A DNA stretch of 64,000 nucleotides, taken from NCBI GenBank assembly GCA_011316305.1, contig SAUG01000016.1, positions 186,001-250,000 on the forward strand, written 5' to 3'. The DNA comes from Rusavskia elegans. Lineage: Eukaryota > Ascomycota > Lecanoromycetes > Teloschistales > Teloschistaceae. The notes below the pieces were generated by a model. It was given only the letters and a program-made list of their open reading frames with translations, was not told the DNA's origin and made no database searches. Made by a program: the position numbers and the translations under genes. This document shows, piece after piece, positions 55,760 through 64,000 of the stretch; the first letter of the stretch is position 1, and every line of letters begins with the position of its first letter.

Positions 55760-56614
55760 GCAAGCACGGTTGCCGGCACTCAGAATAGGTTTCCGTTTTA
55801 GGATCAGGATTGCTGACGAATCACGGACAACCATGGCGTTGCAAGGGGTGCTTTCCCAAGTTTCTTTCTAGTCGGTCAACCCCTACTTCTCCTACCTGTA
55901 TCCTCATGGCTTTACTGTTGCTTGGGGATATCGTAGCAGTGCGAGTATGCACCCATTAGGCATCAGACTAGAGTCTTCATAGTTCAAAGAAACATATTTG
56001 TTCCCTACCATCCGAGCTTCACGCAATTCCTCAACATCGCATATTTGGTGCTGCAACCCTATTGATGCGCTGTCCTAATGCGGTTTGTAGAAGATCAATT
56101 ACGCCCACCTTCATCCGATGCGTCGTCTTCATACAAAAGAATCACGAACACCGTTTAGTGGTAGACAAATAAATGTAGACGAGCCTTGCCTCTTCACACA
56201 AAGCAGATGACATTTGCCAACACTCACAAAGTAACATTTAGAATAGAACCAATACAAGAAGTTTATAGATACTGCAAAAAAAGTCCTCCTGCTCAGCGTT
56301 GAGAGACCAGTCGGCCAAACCATGAACTCGCAGAAGGCTGGGTTTCCCTGGTCAATCAGAGGCACAAGGAATCGAAGTCCGTCAGATAATTTCACACAGA
56401 AGGCTGTTGCAAATTTCCTGCTTGCTTTCTCGACTGGGTTTCGTTCATTCAGTATCATAGGCTACTAAACGCAACAATCGGCCAACTGCTCGAGACCTTC
56501 GGATGCCGCAGATGCCATGATTCCAACAGATCTGTCCCCATCAATTCTCTGGTATCTCCTCCCTGATGCATATCCACCCTAGCAATACCCGACCATCGTA
56601 GTTGAGCGAGGCAT
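55760..56614. other. Convergent 3' intergenic region (Skp1 / eL39)
   Basis: 855 bp between two 3' ends. Short frames only; no gene supported. Confidence 0.5.
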
Positions 56615-56923
56615 CTAGATACCGATGCGAGTCTTGCGCCAATGTCTTCGCTTTGCGTTGTACCTGCACATCCAGCATCGATCAGCCACCCACGAACGAA
56701 GAATGAGACCTCGCTACGGATTTTCGAAGAGATCGCAAGGTGTATTGGAGACCTACCGGATGGTATTGCCCGTTCGTAGACGAATCCACTGCGGTATGGG
56801 ACGGTTTTGCTTTTGGGCTTTGGCGAGCTTTTGCTTTGTGCGGAAGGATTTGTGGGACTATAGATGACACTTGTTAGCATTCGGGCATGGTTGACATGGA
56901 CGTCCAGAGTTACTGACAGGCAT
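56615..56923 (-). CDS. RPL39: 60S ribosomal protein L39 (eL39)
   Basis: Smallest protein of the large subunit, lining the nascent-peptide exit tunnel. Three exons: 56923-56918 (6 nt, Met-Pro), 56857-56757 and 56663-56615; 51 aa, exactly the conserved length. Sequence: [20 protein letters not shown], then [20 protein letters not shown] and a basic tail ending RIGI. The first intron (60 bp) carries a TGCTAACA branch and the second is 93 bp. A longer unspliced frame covers the gene but destroys the family sequence. A TAGGGTT element (Tbf1-type, frequent at fungal ribosomal-protein promoters) lies at 57197-57203, about 275 bp upstream. Confidence 0.97.
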
Positions 56924-58044
56924 CGTGAGGGTTTCTGGCGATGACGCTTCAGGTCTTTGGTTTTTGGTGAATGCCCAAATCGTACAATCGTCAGGATCGT
57001 TAGCGTGTGTGATTTTGCCGCACTAGTCCTCGCTTAGGCGTTTCTCGGGGAGAGCTTATCCCTTCTTGTCCAAACAATCAACTTGAGTCTTGATTGGCAG
57101 TGAGGCTTACAACGGTCGGTACCTCGATATAGGATTTCGATATAACAAATACCTAGATCTTGCTACGTAGCTGCTATTACAGCCATAAGCGAGGAGTAGG
57201 GTTGTGTCGTGGGAGGCAAGGTAGGGTACTTGGTTCTTGACCTGTTCATGTGGCCCACATTGCGATTGATTCCTTAATTGACGAGCTTGCGAAGAGACGG
57301 GGACAAATCAAGAGTGATTAGCAAGATATGTTCATACGCATAAAGAGTGACGAATGGAGGTCAATAGAGCGCTCCCTGACCCGAATTGACCTGTTTGTGA
57401 TTGGTGTCATTATGAGTCACGACTTGATGCACAGGGTTGGAATAGTGTACGATATGTGACCATCATCGGTGACCGTTCTACCACAGATATCGCCAATCGC
57501 ATCGATTTCTGTACGCGGATATACGAGTATTTTACGGATAACTTAGACCCTGAATACTCGTAAGGGACTCGGTCTCTCCCGGAGTTACGATGGCCCTCAG
57601 CCGAAAACAGGCAATCACAAGCGAGGTGGAGGAGACAACGGCAAAAATCTGCTCCGGTCTCCTTGTTATGCACCAGGCACCTGTCCATCAGCACGGTGAC
57701 GGAATGACGGTGATGACTACAAAGCCGATCGACCGCTCTTTCTATCACTCGCCTTTACAATACCCACTGCTTCTGCAAAGCTACCGTCCATAAAGTTGCT
57801 TGAACCTCGCCTTCTAGACTTCACCGTTATCGATACCACGGTTATTGCCCTGTCTCAACGGCCATTGTTTGCGGGGCACCCGGCAACTCCACTATACAGC
57901 TAACGGCCATTTGGTCTTCGGCAACCTATATTACGACAACCTATTGTATCACAACCTATCGTATCACGACCTATCGCGCGGGGCCGCAAAGCCTTTGTGA
58001 TCCGGAGAGCACCTTTCTCGCCGCTCTCCAAGTGACGCGCCCCG
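56924..58044. promoter_or_regulatory. Divergent upstream region of eL39 and the ABC transporter
   Basis: 1.12 kb. It contains TAGGGTT (57197-57203) on the eL39 side and a four-copy 15-bp tandem repeat (57921-57980) on the transporter side. No gene supported. Confidence 0.5.
57921..57980 (+). repeat. Four tandem copies of a 15-bp element upstream of the ABC transporter
   Basis: Units at 57921-57935, 57936-57950, 57951-57965 and 57966-57980 share the core RCRACCTAT (purine-C-purine-ACCTAT), for example ACAACCTATTGTATC. The middle two units differ at one base; the outer ones are more diverged. The array ends 64 bp before the transporter ATG, so it sits in its leader or core promoter. Confidence 0.85.
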
Positions 58045-61000
58045 ATGGACTCAACTGGGGGAGATTTGAACCATGCGGCCAAAGACCTCGATGAAAAAGT
58101 CCGCGATGCGAGTCCCGACCATGCCCCTACTGGGGAAATAACACACCAGGACGGTATTTTCGAAAAGTCGCAGGTCGGCTCGTCATCTTCTTCAGCTTCG
58201 TCGTCTCGAGATGCCGCTTCACTGGAGAAGCTTGATTCGAAAATCGTCAAGGTTGGAGATGTCAAGGAAGGGGAAGAGGCATACGCACACCTACCCCCAC
58301 ACGAAAAAGAGATAGTCAAGAAACAGTTGGACATCCCTCCGATTGCTGTCAATTTCAAGACACTGTACCGCTATGCCACCCGCAATGATTTACTAATCAT
58401 TGTCGTCAGCGCAATCGCCGCCATCGGTGGCGGGGCCGTTATGCCACTCATGACCGTGCTCTTTGGTCAATTGGCAGGTGTCTTCCAGAATTTCATTGGC
58501 AGAACGTTATCCTCCAGCGATTTCAACTCCGAATTAGCAAAGTTTACGTTGTACTTCGTCTACCTCGCGATCGGAGAATTTGTCTTGATCTACGTCTGCA
58601 CCGTCGGCTTCATCTACACTGGCGAGCATATCACCCAGAAAATTCGAGAGCAGTATCTTGCCGCGATTTTGCGACAGAACATTGCCTTCTTCGACAAACT
58701 CGGAGCTGGCGAGATCACAACTAGGATCACTGCAGATACCAATTTGGTCCAAGATGGAATATCCGAAAAGATCGCTCTCACCTTGACGGCCGTCGCCACC
58801 TTTTTCACAGCTTTCGTCATTGCCTTCGTCAAATACTGGAAGCTGACGTTGATCCTCTCTTCAACTGTCTTCGCCATCACGGCCATCATGGGCGGTGGTT
58901 CATCCTTCATCATCAGATACAACAAGCAATCCTTAGAGTCGTACGCGTTAGGTGGCACAGTCGCCGAGGAGGTCATCAGCTCCATCAGGAATGCCACTGC
59001 GTTCAGCACTCAGGACAAGCTAGCAAGGCAGTACGATAAACATCTAACCGAAGCCGAGAAATGGGGCTTGAAGCTGAAAATAGCGCTTGCGATCATGATC
59101 GGGGGCATGTTCACTGTGATTTATCTCAACTATGGTCTTTCCTTCTGGCAGGGATCTCGATATCTCGTTGCAGGAGAGATGAACCTGCCCGATGTCCTGA
59201 CCATCATGCTTGCTATCATGATTGGCGCTTTCTCTCTGGGGAACGTTGCGCCAAATGCACAGGCTTTCACAACCAGTGTGGCAGCTGCCGGCAAGATCTT
59301 CAATACTATTGACCGGATTTCGCCTCTGGACCCCAAGTCCGAGAAGGGGGATAAGCTCAACCATGTCGAAGGCACGATCGAATTGAGAGATATCAAGCAT
59401 ATCTATCCTTCTCGCGCCGAGGTTGTGGTAATGAAAGACGTAAATCTCATTGTGCCCGCAGGAAAGACGACTGCTTTAGTGGGCGCCTCAGGGTCGGGCA
59501 AATCCACTATTGTTGGACTTGTCGAACGTTTCTACGATCCGGTGGGCGGCGAAGTCTATCTTGATGGTCACAAGGTCTCCAGTCTGAATCTACGATGGCT
59601 TCGGCAACAGATGTCCTTGGTCAGTCAAGAACCGACGCTCTTTGGAACCACGATATATGGGAACATCCTGCATGGATTGATTGGTACGAGGCATGAGAAT
59701 GCCAGTCCAGAGGAACAGAAAGAACTTATCGTCAACGCCGCGAAGATGGCAAATGCTCATGATTTTGTCTCTGGTCTACCCGAAGGCTACGAAACGAACG
59801 TCGGAGAAAGGGGATTCTTACTATCAGGTGGTCAGAAACAGCGCATCGCTATTGCGAGAGCAATGGTTAGTGATCCCAGGATTCTGTTGCTCGACGAGGC
59901 AACCTCGGCGCTGGATACCAAATCCGAAGGTGTAGTCCAAGCAGCCCTCGATGTAGCTGCTAAAGGCAGGACTACAATCGTCATCGCCCATCGACTCTCG
60001 ACGATCAGGACGGCCGACAACATCGTAGTCATGTCTCAGGGGCGTATTGTGGAACAAGGCACCCATGATGAGCTTTTGGAGATGAAATCAGCTTACTACA
60101 ACCTCGTGGAAGCACAACGACTGTCTGCAGAAAAGGAAGCCGAAGAGATGGAAGTGGTTGAGAAGCAAGAAGAGATTAATGAAGTTCTCGAGGTAGCGTC
60201 TCACGAGTCCAACTCGGGGGCAAAACTCACTCGGACGAATACCGAGAAATCCACAGGCAACAACCTGGATCATGTCACAACTAACAAGTCGTTACGAGCA
60301 AGATTGACACGGACTGTCACTGGCAAATCCGTCTCCGAGCGCGTTCTCGAAGAAAGAGGATCCGACAAAAAAGCCGAGTATTCCTTGTGGACACTCATCA
60401 AAGTAGTCGGCAGCTTCAACAGGAAAGAAACGCACCTGATGCTTGTTGGGCTTTTCTTCTCCATTATTGCCGGTGGAGGCAATCCAACCCAAGCAGTATT
60501 CTTTGCTAAGGCCATCGTCGCCCTCTCACTACCTCCGAGCATGTACGCACAACTTCGACATGATGCCAATTTCTGGTCTTTGATGTATCTGATGCTGGCG
60601 TTTGTACAATTCATTGCCTTCTGCGGTCAAGGTGTGGCCTTTGCGTACTGCTCGGAGCGCCTGGTGCACCGGGCAAGAGACCAGGCTTTCCGAACAATGC
60701 TGCGACAGGACATTGCCTTCTTCGACAAAGAAGAAAATTCAGCAGGCGCATTGACATCGTTCCTATCGACGGAAACCACACATCTGGCCGGTATGAGCGG
60801 CACTACACTCGGGACTATACTCGTGGTCACCACAACACTTGTAGCAGCCATCGCTCTTTCCTGTGCTATTGGCTGGAAGCTTGCTCTTGTCTGCACCGCA
60901 ACTATCCCAATTCTTCTTGGCTGTGGTTTCTTCCGCTTCTGGATGCTGGCCAAATTCCAAGAACGTGCGAAGAAAGCGTACGAAGGTTCCGCGAGTTATG

Positions 61001-62154
61001 CCTGCGAAGCCACTTCGGCGATTCGGACCGTTGCTTCGTTGACCCGCGAGGATGATGTGTGGGAACACTATCATCAGTCACTGGTTTTGCAAGCGCAGAG
61101 GAGCCTCCGGTCGGTATTGAAATCATCTGTGCTCTATGCTTCCTCTCAATCCTTTATGTTTCTGTGTATAGGCCTAGGATTCTGGTACGGCGGGACTTTG
61201 ATCGGGAACCGCGAATACACTATGGAACAATTCTTCATCTGTTTTTCTGCCATTATCTTTGGGGCGCAATCTGCCGGAACGATTTTCAGCTTCGCCCCGG
61301 ATATGGGCAAGGCCAAGCAAGCTGCCAACGAGCTGAAGATCCTGTTCGATCGAAAGCCTACGATTGACTCATGGTCTACGGATGGAGCGCGCTTGGACCA
61401 TGTTAACGGCACTATTGAATTCCGGGATGTTCATTTTAGGTATCCCACGAGGCCGGAGCAGCCTGTTCTGCGAGGCTTGAATCTTGTCGTCAAACCTGGC
61501 CAGTACATAGCGTTAGTCGGTGCGAGCGGATGTGGTAAATCGACGACGATAGCCCTGACGGAGCGCTTTTACGACCCACTTTCAGGTGGGATCTTCGTCG
61601 ACGGCAAGGACATTTCGAGCTACAACATCAACGACTATCGAGGCTTCCTGGCGCTCGTCAGCCAAGAGCCGACACTGTACCAAGGATCCATTCGGGAGAA
61701 CATCCTGCTCGGTGCCGATCGCGAGGACGTGCCGGAAGAGGCCATCATACAGGCATGTAAAGACGCCAACATCTACGAATTCATCGTTTCTTTACCCGAC
61801 GGCTTCGCCACTATTGTCGGCTCCAAGGGCAGCATGCTGTCAGGCGGGCAAAAGCAACGCATAGCCATCGCTCGTGCCTTGCTCCGCGATCCGAAGATCC
61901 TCCTGCTGGACGAAGCGACATCTGCGCTGGATTCCGAGTCGGAGAAGGTGGTGCAGGCAGCGTTAGACGCGGCAGCACAAGGCCGGACGACGATTGCCGT
62001 GGCTCACAGGCTGAGCACCATTCAGAAAGCCGACATCATCTACGTGTTCGATCAAGGACGCATCGTTGAACAGGGCACGCACGATCATCTGTTGAGGGTG
62101 CGAGGGAAATACTATGAGCTGGTGAACCTGCAGAGTCTCGAAAAGATGGCATGA
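58045..62154 (+). CDS. Full-length ABC multidrug transporter, MDR/ABCB (P-glycoprotein-like)
   Basis: Plasma-membrane ATP-driven exporter of hydrophobic drugs and metabolites. Intronless, 1369 aa, with TMD1-NBD1-TMD2-NBD2 order. NBD1: Walker A GASGSGKST from residue 480, signature LSGGQ at 593-597, Walker B ILLLDE at 613-618. NBD2: Walker A GASGCGKST from 1159, signature LSGGQ at 1265-1269, and DEATSALD from 1289. Both catalytic glutamates (E618 and E1290) and the H-loops (AHRLST in each half) are intact, so both ATP sites look competent, unlike PDR-type pumps. The N-terminal ~95 residues are acidic and Ser-rich. The linker of ~130 residues is charged. A 15-bp tandem repeat lies directly upstream. 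Confidence 0.95.
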   Translation: MDSTGGDLNHAAKDLDEKVRDASPDHAPTGEITHQDGIFEKSQVGSSSSSASSSRDAASLEKLDSKIVKVGDVKEGEEAYAHLPPHEKEIVKKQLDIPPIAVNFKTLYRYATRNDLLIIVVSAIAAIGGGAVMPLMTVLFGQLAGVFQNFIGRTLSSSDFNSELAKFTLYFVYLAIGEFVLIYVCTVGFIYTGEHITQKIREQYLAAILRQNIAFFDKLGAGEITTRITADTNLVQDGISEKIALTLTAVATFFTAFVIAFVKYWKLTLILSSTVFAITAIMGGGSSFIIRYNKQSLESYALGGTVAEEVISSIRNATAFSTQDKLARQYDKHLTEAEKWGLKLKIALAIMIGGMFTVIYLNYGLSFWQGSRYLVAGEMNLPDVLTIMLAIMIGAFSLGNVAPNAQAFTTSVAAAGKIFNTIDRISPLDPKSEKGDKLNHVEGTIELRDIKHIYPSRAEVVVMKDVNLIVPAGKTTALVGASGSGKSTIVGLVERFYDPVGGEVYLDGHKVSSLNLRWLRQQMSLVSQEPTLFGTTIYGNILHGLIGTRHENASPEEQKELIVNAAKMANAHDFVSGLPEGYETNVGERGFLLSGGQKQRIAIARAMVSDPRILLLDEATSALDTKSEGVVQAALDVAAKGRTTIVIAHRLSTIRTADNIVVMSQGRIVEQGTHDELLEMKSAYYNLVEAQRLSAEKEAEEMEVVEKQEEINEVLEVASHESNSGAKLTRTNTEKSTGNNLDHVTTNKSLRARLTRTVTGKSVSERVLEERGSDKKAEYSLWTLIKVVGSFNRKETHLMLVGLFFSIIAGGGNPTQAVFFAKAIVALSLPPSMYAQLRHDANFWSLMYLMLAFVQFIAFCGQGVAFAYCSERLVHRARDQAFRTMLRQDIAFFDKEENSAGALTSFLSTETTHLAGMSGTTLGTILVVTTTLVAAIALSCAIGWKLALVCTATIPILLGCGFFRFWMLAKFQERAKKAYEGSASYACEATSAIRTVASLTREDDVWEHYHQSLVLQAQRSLRSVLKSSVLYASSQSFMFLCIGLGFWYGGTLIGNREYTMEQFFICFSAIIFGAQSAGTIFSFAPDMGKAKQAANELKILFDRKPTIDSWSTDGARLDHVNGTIEFRDVHFRYPTRPEQPVLRGLNLVVKPGQYIALVGASGCGKSTTIALTERFYDPLSGGIFVDGKDISSYNINDYRGFLALVSQEPTLYQGSIRENILLGADREDVPEEAIIQACKDANIYEFIVSLPDGFATIVGSKGSMLSGGQKQRIAIARALLRDPKILLLDEATSALDSESEKVVQAALDAAAQGRTTIAVAHRLSTIQKADIIYVFDQGRIVEQGTHDHLLRVRGKYYELVNLQSLEKMA

Positions 62155-62566
62155 GGTCGAGCGTTGAAGTGGGTTATTGTCTTCGTGACTAATACTTATG
62201 GCAACATGCTGGGCTGTCTAGTATGGTGGATGGAGGTAGGTGAGTGTCAGCATGTGTTTTGTGATGTGCATTCTAGCGCCGGTGTTGGAGGGAGTGCTGC
62301 CACACATATATGGCCGGCTGGATCGTATAGATGAACCGCTACTCAGCCAGTTGGGGAACTCCTGACTCCAACAGCTCCGCGTCAGTTTTGGTCGTTCTAG
62401 AATCGTTTATGATTACAAGGTAGTTGTTAATGAACTCAATTTGAGTCCCTGTTCGTATCCGCGTCCCAGCTCACACACGACAGCTGAACATGCGCTGGAA
62501 ACAAGAAGCGAGCATCCTGTCATCCGTGCTGACCGTCTGCTGCCGCACTTGGGCACCATGGCTACA
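62155..62566. other. Convergent 3' intergenic region (ABC transporter / Swi5)
   Basis: 412 bp between two 3' ends. No gene supported. Confidence 0.5.
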
Positions 62567-63083
62567 TCAATCCTTCTCATCGACATGGAAATCTTGGTAG
62601 ACACGCTTCATGGGAACTTGGCGGTTGTTGGCGATGACGCCCATGAGACTGGTGCCAATGTCCCGGATGTCATTGTACTGGCGCAAGAGTTTGATGTGGT
62701 TGCTGACGGTTTGATGTGGATCAGGGTTCCTGGAACAGATTGTTCTGATTAGTCGAACTAGCATTATTCAAGCCCAATGATGCGTGACAGGTTTCATTGG
62801 AAAATGACGCCATCTAGACATGGATAAGACATCCCACACCCAACTCTAATCAAGAAGCGGAGCCAAAGGTAAAACAAAACCGGATGGGAAACGCACTTCA
62901 ACTTGGCGGCAGCGTCATCGAGCTTGGCTTTTGTTTCCTCGATCTGAGTCTCGAGGACAGCGATTTTGATTTCGAGGTTGGCCTGAAATATGTCAGGGGA
63001 CCAACAAGGCTAATAAAAGAGGCGCAAGTAGCGATTGGGCCGCATACGGTTTTTCTAGCTTCGAGCTGATTGGGTTGGGACAT
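62567..63083 (-). CDS. Swi5/Sae3-family recombination mediator
   Basis: Small helical partner of Sfr1/Mei5 that stimulates Rad51/Dmc1 strand exchange. Three exons: 63083-63048, 62982-62897 and 62729-62567; 94 aa. An in-frame ATG at 63140 would give 113 aa; the N-terminus is not conserved, so the choice is open. Sequence: MSQPNQLEARKT, then a coiled coil (NLEIKIAVLETQIEETKAKL), and the family C-terminal block HIKLLRQYNDIRDIG followed by LMGVIANNR and VYQDF. The first intron is 65 bp. The second (62730-62896, 167 bp) is unusually long but has a CTAAT branch and a pyrimidine-containing acceptor. Confidence 0.88.
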
Positions 63084-63140
63084 TGAGGGGCTCTGGGCCT
63101 GCTTGGTAGGGCTTGGTATGGGTGAATACCAGAATGTCAT

Positions 63141-64000
63141 CTGTAGCAGAGTATTGGTGGACTAAGTCGTTCATGTGTGAAAGCACGCCTTCGATCCTGG
63201 TTCATGACTCGGCGGGGCGATCTGGCAGCTGCGGTTCGATGTAGCGGTAATCTCGGCTTAAACAGTTTGTCCCCCAGCAGGGTGGCTTTGAGGAGTCGTG
63301 AGTAGTTTGGATGAAACCTCGATCAGGTTTCAGGAGACTCGTCACGGCCGTTTGAAGTGAAAATCCAGGTGTCTTGGCGGACTATTAATAATACAATCCA
63401 GTGGCTTATTACCCCGCCAAGACCTTCGCCTTCACGCAGCACACCCAGGCTGGCCTTACCCCTTGAGGAATCACATCGCGCTATCCACGTGCCGTCCGTA
63501 ACGTCTTCTCTTGGCTGCCTCGTATTCCATCGTCTAATTTCATACGGGCGCCAAACGCACTGCTGGCTGGTTGGCCGCTCCAAGCGACAAAGGCCTTCGA
63601 GGTCTCAGTATTCAGTCTTGGCTGCAGCAACGGACAAGGCAGAACCTGGTTGTTGGTCGCTTTGTGATGCCATTGACGAACGAACGCCACTCCTCCAGCC
63701 CATCCCCAGATCCAGTACTGATCCTCTTTCTTCTGAACCTGCGAGGTAATCGGCCCTAGTCCGCCCACGCCGCCCTTCCGCTTGTCTCGAGCTAGACGTT
63801 TCCCCTGGCAATCCTCTGGGATTCAACACCCCTTTGATTGCCTGAATGGTAATTTCCCCATGCTCACATCGCCTGCAATGGGCATGGTCGGCACCTCGAC
63901 TCCTCGATTCCTCGACTCCACAAGTCCACTTGGACTTGGCGTCGCCTACAAACGGCACTTGTCATGCCTTCCGCTCCTACTAACTACCTCGCTCACTTGG
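63141..64000. other. Right-end stretch without a supportable gene
   Basis: About 860 bp. Overlapping short frames on both strands (63323-63958) lack ATG starts, splice chains and family motifs. A gene may begin beyond the window edge. Confidence 0.4.

Noticed and set aside
56455..56880. 141-codon minus-strand frame
   Set aside because: It reads through the introns of eL39 in a wrong frame; splicing gives the exact 51-aa eL39.
1..64000. tRNA, rRNA, CRISPR or transposon features
   Set aside because: I looked for T-loop-like GTTCGA motifs in clover-leaf context, direct-repeat arrays and transposase motifs and found none I could support.

Overview
The window is nuclear DNA of a filamentous ascomycete (Pezizomycotina). 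Genes carry many short GT-AG introns, mostly 43-93 bp with CTAAC/CTGAC-like branch sites, intergenic spaces are short, and several proteins have fungal forms (Pbn1, Smp3, a fungal RFX factor, an mpaB/DUF2236 oxygenase-like protein, a 1369-aa MDR-type ABC transporter). A eurotiomycete/chaetothyrialean affinity is possible, but I cannot prove it from the sequence alone. Most exon structures below were rebuilt by hand. Each spliced length is a multiple of three and joins known family motifs in frame.

Layout. 1-14 kb: a rhodanese-like fragment, then mitochondrial uS9m (-), eEF1-gamma (+), SUMO E1 subunit Aos1 (-), an unknown protein (+), an RFX transcription factor (-), Yop1 (+) and Atg101 (-). 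14-17 kb: gene-poor, with one orphan membrane-protein reading frame. 17-31 kb: Pex3 (+), Pbn1 (-), a SARAF-like protein (+), TFIIIB subunit Bdp1 (-), Bre1 (+), Rvs161 (-) and a HAL4/SAT4-type kinase (-). 31-35 kb: a 3.6 kb gap. 35-48.6 kb: a CaMKK-type kinase (-), Bet5 (+), eIF6 (-), a four-TM protein (-), Rad23 (+), Smp3 (-) and the mpaB-like protein (+). 48.7-54.2 kb: an accessory-looking stretch with a small orphan ORF, a large broken FG-GAP/subtilase gene and an ankyrin-like remnant. 55-63 kb: Skp1 (+), eL39 (-), the ABC transporter (+) and Swi5/Sae3 (-).

The genes are mostly independent housekeeping functions: translation (uS9m, eEF1-gamma, eL39, eIF6), Pol III initiation (Bdp1), ubiquitin/SUMO (Aos1, Bre1, Rad23, Skp1), membrane traffic and ER shape (Yop1, Bet5, Rvs161), autophagy and peroxisomes (Atg101, Pex3), GPI-anchor synthesis (Pbn1, Smp3), recombination (Swi5), and signalling kinases. 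No gene cluster with one common pathway is evident. The most notable items are the subtilase/FG-GAP gene with two separate inactivating lesions and a duplicated internal module, a recurrent TAAGGTA/TACCTTA element in upstream regions, a four-copy 15-bp tandem repeat just upstream of the ABC transporter, and several unusual introns and micro-exons.
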